Shown here piece by piece: positions 29,152 to 33,654 of a stretch of DNA of 33,654 bases (position 1 is its first letter; each line of letters begins with the position of its first letter). The DNA is from Chara braunii (Eukaryota; Streptophyta; Charophyceae; Charales; Characeae): positions 4,971,042 to 5,004,695 of the forward strand of contig BFEA01000011.1 in the NCBI GenBank assembly GCA_003427395.1, read 5' to 3'. The notes under the pieces are model-generated. The model was not told the DNA's origin. It made no database searches and was given only the letters and a program-made list of their open reading frames with translations. A program made the translations under genes and the position numbers.

Positions 29152-30188
29152 TTATTCCACTTCGGCCCGTTTCAGTCTACGCTTCGTAGAGGTGGGTGGG
29201 GGGAGCTGCTTGGTCACTATCTTCATCTTCTGGGGTATCTGCTTCTCTAAAATGGAAGCACTTGGAGCTGCAACGCTTTGAAAATATGATGAGTCGAGGA
29301 TAATCTGACATGAAAGGAGGAGGGATTTCCAGAGGTTGGGGCAGAAAGTGCTCGTAGTGAGGAAGGTTGCCGAAGGCTTTCTTGCGCAGGAACTTGAACC
29401 ACGGTCCTGGTCCCTAGTTGGCAAACTCCTCCAGATGAAGAACTTGGATGACAAAATCAACAAGGAAAGCGAGGAATTCCCTGAAGAAGTCCGAGATGGG
29501 GAAGGCGAGGTACGAAGAAGTGGCGATCGCTGGGAGATTATCCGTTAAAGTGAGGAGCCCCTGCTTTACCCATGAATACGAGAGTCTTGAGTTGGTGTTG
29601 GCAATGCACATGGCGAAGCAGTAGAAGTTGGCGGCGATGTTTTGAGCGCGGAACTCCTTGAAGTCAGCCAGGTCCCAACGCGCTATGAGAAGCTCGTGAG
29701 GAGAGAGAGAGGAAAGTTGACTCTGAACTGACAGAGGTGAGATAAAAAAGGGCAGTGGAGAAAAGGGAGTACGAGAGCAATTGGATAGCATGGTTCCTTT
29801 TGAGAATGTAAATGGATTTTTTCTTGTTTTTTAAGTAAAACTTGGTGGCGTCCCGACGGAAGTTGATGAGATCGTCGATGTTGAGCAAGGCACCGTACTT
29901 AACTTCCACCAGCTTCTTCTGAATGAGAAGCAGGTGAGGGGGAATTATTAGCGGGAGCATGTAAAGGTGAAGCGGGAGGAGGCGAGCATTGGGAGGATCG
30001 ACGGCGAAAAATCTTTCTAATTGCGGATCGGTGGAAATTGGAGGGGAGGGATTGCCTGGGCTGGGTGACTCGATAAGAGAGTAGAATATGGAAAGGAGGA
30101 TTCCAGGCGGTTGTGGAGTGGAAGATTGAGGGAGAAGGTGGGCAGGGAAGTGATATTTGACAAACGGATCGAAGAGCGGTTTTTCATC
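29152..30188 (-). pseudogene. Unrecognised protein-coding relic ending at poly-G tract
   Basis: From 30188 downward one frame stays open for about 160 codons with convincing composition: DEKPLFDPFVKYHFPAHLLP, ISTDPQLERFFAVDPPNARL, LLLIQKKLVEVKYGALLNID and DLINFRRDATKFYLKNKKK. At the (GA)n run 29700-29712 the good frame shifts as if one 2-bp unit were lost, and continues ARWDLADFKEFRAQNIAANF, CIANTNSRLSYSW and FVIQVLHLEEFAN. A TAG at 29414 interrupts it, and the same frame resumes GPGPWFKFLRKKAFGNLPHY, ending with an acidic READTPEDEDSD tail near 29200. I do not recognise the family; an element-encoded structural protein or a broken host gene are both possible. In some ways it reads as one coherent ~330-residue C-terminal part. 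Confidence 0.5.
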
Positions 30189-30215
30189 GGGGGGGGGGGG
30201 GGGGGGGGGGGGGGG

Positions 30216-30277
<62 letters not shown>
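30189..30277. repeat. 89-nt poly-G tract
   Basis: 29 G, one A (30218), then 59 G. On the minus strand any frame encodes poly-Pro. Length is likely unstable and is uncertain in the assembly. The tract separates two open minus-strand segments that are in different frames. Confidence 0.98.
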
Positions 30278-30278
<1 letters not shown>

Positions 30279-30829
30279 GAGTGGTAAGAGAGTGAAGGTG
30301 AGGTCGAGTGCTGAGGTGGAGAAGAAGAGCGGAAAATGGGGGAAGAGACAGCATGGGAAGGTGATGGAGGAACGGTGGACAGCACAGGACTGCCCGGGCG
30401 ATTGTCTCTGTTCATTGGAGGTGGTGGTGGGGAGAGACTGAGCTTACTGGTCTTAAGTAGGCGAAGTGAAAGATTGACTGACCGTGAGGGTGATGACAGG
30501 ACTGACCTCCCGCAGACTTGACTGAGCTGACCAACGACGGGGCAAGCGGCCAGGCGGAATTGCGCAGAGGTGGTGCGAAGGGCCTGATGGAGCGGTGGGC
30601 AGAGGAGGTGCGGAGGGCCTGGCGGAGCGGTGGGCAGGCAGGGTGAAGGCAGTGGAGTGGCTGGCAGAGAAGAGGGCGCAGGCTGCAGTTGGAGATGGTT
30701 GCAGCCTCTGGCCAAAATTGGCGAGTGAAAACGACCGCTCTTCCAATAACCCGGCTGACTCGCGTGATGTGACTGCAGGTTCGCAATTGCAATGAACGCT
30801 ACTGCGGGAGGACGCAGAGCTGCAGGCAT
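30278..30829 (-). CDS. Pro/Ser-rich open frame upstream of poly-Pro tract
   Basis: An uninterrupted frame from ATG 30829 enters the poly-Pro tract. It is rich in Pro, Ser and Leu with no recognisable domain, and two other minus-strand frames are also open over much of the same DNA, so openness is weak evidence. It may be the N-terminal part of the protein whose coherent downstream part starts at 30188: the frames differ, and the difference could be erased by a change in poly-G length. Confidence 0.25.
30564..30633. repeat. 35-bp tandem duplication
   Basis: GCAGAGG.GGTGCG.AGGGCCT then G.(C/T)GGAGCGGTGG, starting at 30564 and 30599. Confidence 0.85.
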
Positions 30830-30897
30830 GCCGCGCGAGAGTTGCCAACCTGCATGCTCCAGTGACCTATACAGTGGCTGCTCCAGGGAGCTGCAGC

Positions 30898-31515
30898 CTA
30901 TGGGCCACCGAGGGCCTGCTCCATCCTGGATGAGTCCCAGTGGAACTCGATTCCTTTCCTAGATGTTGGCTCAAACGCACTCATGTCCGTAGGTCTCGTA
31001 GCTCCAGTGGTGAGAAGAGGCAGTCGCTGCGCATGCAGGCCGCCAATCATGAAGAAATCCATGGTCCGTAGAGAAAGCTAAGGGAACCGAAATGGCTCAA
31101 TAGTTGGCAGGGCCAGTGCCTCGAGGAGAAACCGTCCAACCTCCTGTGGAACGCGGGCAACCCTCCAACCAGAAACCAATGAGAGGGCCCGCCGTGGGCC
31201 AAATGCATCCTTTAGTAGGTCCAGCCCCACAAAAGGCCTGTAATAATGTGGGGTATCAGAACTGGCAAAAGAGCGCCCTGAGACTCCCTGGAAAAGCACG
31301 TCGGATCCTACCCTAAGTTTTTGGCCGTAGATAAGGGAGATCGACGGCCCGATAAGAAAATCACATAGACTGGGTTCTCGCCCACCCCAGTTTCTGTCGT
31401 TTGTTTTTCCTTCTCCTGGGGTCATTTCCCCCCAGCTCCCCCCACTCCTCCAGCGCTCGTTTCTCAATTTGTATATTGTATTGTATACTATTGTATACAG
31501 GTAGTCAAAAGGCAC
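30898..31515 (-). pseudogene. Coding-like minus-strand frame with internal stop, unknown
   Basis: One frame from 31515 contains LIGPSISLIYGQKLRVGSDV, SSDTPHYYRPFVGLDLLKDA, LVSGWRVARVPQEVGRFLLE and ALALPTIEPFRFP, then stops at 31078. The same frame continues MDFFMIGGLHAQRLPLLTTG and TSRKGIEFHWDSSRMEQALG to a second stop at 30898. Composition on both sides of the first stop is protein-like, so a nonsense mutation is likely. No family recognised. It lies just upstream, on the same strand, of the other coding-like relics at 29.15-30.83 kb and might be an earlier exon or frame of the same unit. Confidence 0.35.
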
Positions 31516-32189
31516 TGCTGATGTTCATAGGGGGAGGGGTAATCGGGGAGGCACAGCGACTGGCCACTCAGATGATGCTCGGTTCCTCTGCTACCGGCTG
31601 TCCCCTGGCCGGTGGCCCCCGTTGGGGGTTCCCTGAAGGCAATCAAGGGCACCCTGGGCTGAAAAGGCCACCCGATGTCAGATTAGACACAATATTGAAT
31701 TTACCTGGGCTGGTTAGTCCGATGATAATACCTCAAGGCCATCGCCCTTTCAAAAAAAAAGAAAAAAAAAAAGGCACTTGAAAAGTCAGAAAAAATTCGA
31801 TTTCTTTCCCCTTTTTTCTTTTACGGTCTTTGTAGCTATACTTGGCTAACTTTGCAGTCCAGATGCAGCAGAAATGACCATATTACGTTCTATTGGGGGC
31901 AAAAAAGAAAGGTAGCGACATGCACGGTCGATTGTGCAGCGGAGCGACATGTTCGGCTGGCGAGCCACCTCCTCGGCTATTTTTTTCCTTTTTTTCTTTT
32001 TTCTTTTGTGCCCAAGGCAAAAACATACAACAATACCTTTCTCGGCCATTTCGCTAAGATCAAGTGTAGTGTCTGATCCGTGGTCTATCGGACTGCACTT
32101 GAAAACACACACACACACACACACACAACAAAAGAGTTCCAGAAAATAAGGGGTCGTTTTTGGGCCTCGGCTAATCAAAGGCAATCTAT

Positions 32190-32223
<34 letters not shown>

Positions 32224-33100
32224 TTCTATTTTCCTCATTTATCTCATCCTCTCGCTACTCTATGTATATTATGGGGGAAACCGAAGGAAGACTATGTGAA
32301 CGATTGACAGCTCCTATTGCTCGATGTGTGTTCTTCTTTGTTTTTTGCCCCTTCTGATTGCTTTGCGGTTCATGCATATTCGGCACTTCTTGAGTGACCT
32401 TTCTGGAAAGGGGAGCTACTGAGGTGGGGGGGGGGGGNGAAGAAATAGGCTATCGCGCACTCGAGCGACCGGGGAAAAAAAATAGGCTTGCGCACTTGAC
32501 CGACCAAGAAGCGGAGGAGCGCGGGGTCGAAGGGGTAATCTGCTGGATCCGATTACTCGGCAATATTGATGATGGCTTTCAATCATGAATGGCAGTACCA
32601 GGAGGTCAGTGCCCGGTTTTTGTCCGTTTCCCCCCCAGCCCCCCCCCCTCTCCCTCCCCCCAAACCCCCTTTTAAATGGGCGATGGCTTTGAGATGTTAT
32701 GTGTTATGATCGAGTTGACCAGCCCCAGGTCTTTTTTTTTGTTTTTTTGTTTTTTTGTTTTTTAAACCCCAGGTCATTTTAGAAGTATGTCGTTGCACAC
32801 ATCTATCTAGGTCCCATCAGGATTTTTTTTTTTTTTTTTTTTTTGTTTTGTTTTTTTTGTGGTCCATCAGGATTGATTATGCCTAGAGATGAAATACCAA
32901 CTGAGGCGGGGACTGAGGCGGGGGGGTGTATTTTAATAGTTCATGGGTGTAGCAACGGAGCTAGGCTAGGCTGATGGGTCTCCCGCGGCTTTTGCATTTT
33001 TGAATCTGAAGTCTGACTGGGAATGGAATGAAAAGGAGCGTAACCTACATCAAACCAAAAAAAAGAAAAGAAAAAAAAAGAAAAAAAAGAAGAAAAAAAG
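31516..33100. other. No supported gene; low-complexity runs
   Basis: (CA)n at 32103-32127, (CT)n at about 32192-32222, poly-C and poly-G runs at 32409-32440 and 32630-32650, and poly-T runs at 32731-32765 and 32822-32860. Open frames are short or driven by the low-complexity sequence. Confidence 0.5.
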
Positions 33101-33129
33101 AGCGTAACTGCAACCATGTTCACAGAGAA

Positions 33130-33186
33130 AAAAGAAAAAGAAAAAGAAAAAGAAAAAGAAAAAGAAAAAGAAAAAGGAAAAAGGAA
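33130..33186. repeat. (AAAAAG)n hexamer repeat
   Basis: About nine units, flanked by other A/G-rich runs from 33057. Confidence 0.9.
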
Positions 33187-33563
33187 AAAGAAAATAGAGA
33201 ACGTAATGAACGATCGATTGATACCAGAAGCATGTGGGGAGCTTCCCGTCGTGGAAAATTGAGGCGCAGTTGATGATGCAGGAGGAAAGGTTGATGATGA
33301 AAGTGAGGAGCGATTGGTGATGATGCACGAGGTCGTTGGGCAGGGAAAAGGAAAAAGGATCTCACAGGATCGGTCAGGATTTATCGAGGTGTTTGAGCGT
33401 TCATTTTGTCTAAGTAGAAAAAGGATGAAAACAACACTCCCTCTTGTCCTAGACCGTCTTGTGTGTAGCGCCCGCACCTTCACATATCTATACGATGGCC
33501 GATCCCTCAACTCCTTCCCCGTCCATCATCTCTTTCACCCGTACTGGCCGCGTCTACGTGCAG

Positions 33564-33654
<91 letters not shown>
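33564..33654. repeat. (TG)n then (AG)n to window end
   Basis: About 25 TG units to 33615 followed by AG units to the last base. Confidence 0.98.

Noticed and set aside
1-33654. CRISPR array or bacterial operon
   Set aside because: Tandem repeats have no unique-spacer pattern, there are no ribosome-binding-site-led gene series, and the composition is eukaryotic.

Overview
The window looks like repeat-dominated nuclear DNA of a eukaryote. Signs are long microsatellites ((TAA)n, (CT)n, (AT)n, (CA)n, poly-G/C), decayed retroelement relics, a tRNA-primed LTR boundary, and many sequences that resemble spliceosomal splice sites. No intact, confidently recognisable host gene is visible. A reverse-transcriptase relic of the organellar/bacterial group II intron type and a DIRS-like retroelement relic would fit a plastid-bearing lineage such as a green or charophyte alga. 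That taxonomic reading is an inference and is weak.

Layout. 1-0.8 kb: inverted and direct copies of a ~100-bp module whose end resembles a minimal hammerhead ribozyme. 1.9-2.4 kb: higher-order tandem repeat. 5.1-5.65 kb: two diverged copies of a unit with two consecutive hairpins whose bases covary. 6.9-7.5 kb: ~98%-identical fold-back palindrome. 7.84-8.09 kb: group II intron maturase/RT relic, followed at 8.44-8.97 kb by a coiled-coil, gag-like reading frame broken by five stops. 10.77-11.64 kb: five copies of a ~163-bp hairpin satellite. 13.2-13.5 kb: minisatellites. 14.2-14.5 kb: ACGT/G-box cluster plus TATA-like sequence. 15-20 kb: patchwork of repeated modules, most with splice-donor-like ends and embedded (TAA)n or (CT)n, including a covarying hairpin pair. 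20.4-20.9 kb: hairpin-rich segment with a tRNA-Lys-like 3' half. 22.0-23.7 kb: DIRS-like RT-RNase H pseudogene with altered catalytic residues. 27.2-28.2 kb: two related 27/28-bp arrays on either side of an LTR/primer-binding-site boundary. 29.15-31.5 kb, minus strand: unrecognised coding-like but broken reading frames, abutting an 89-nt poly-G tract. 31.5-33.65 kb: low-complexity DNA.

No pathway or operon can be inferred. The relics look like separate insertions, and their stop codons look largely like C-to-T/G-to-A decay. The most interesting material is structural: hammerhead-like modules, paralogous hairpins with compensatory changes, the hairpin satellite, and the exon-like repeat units.
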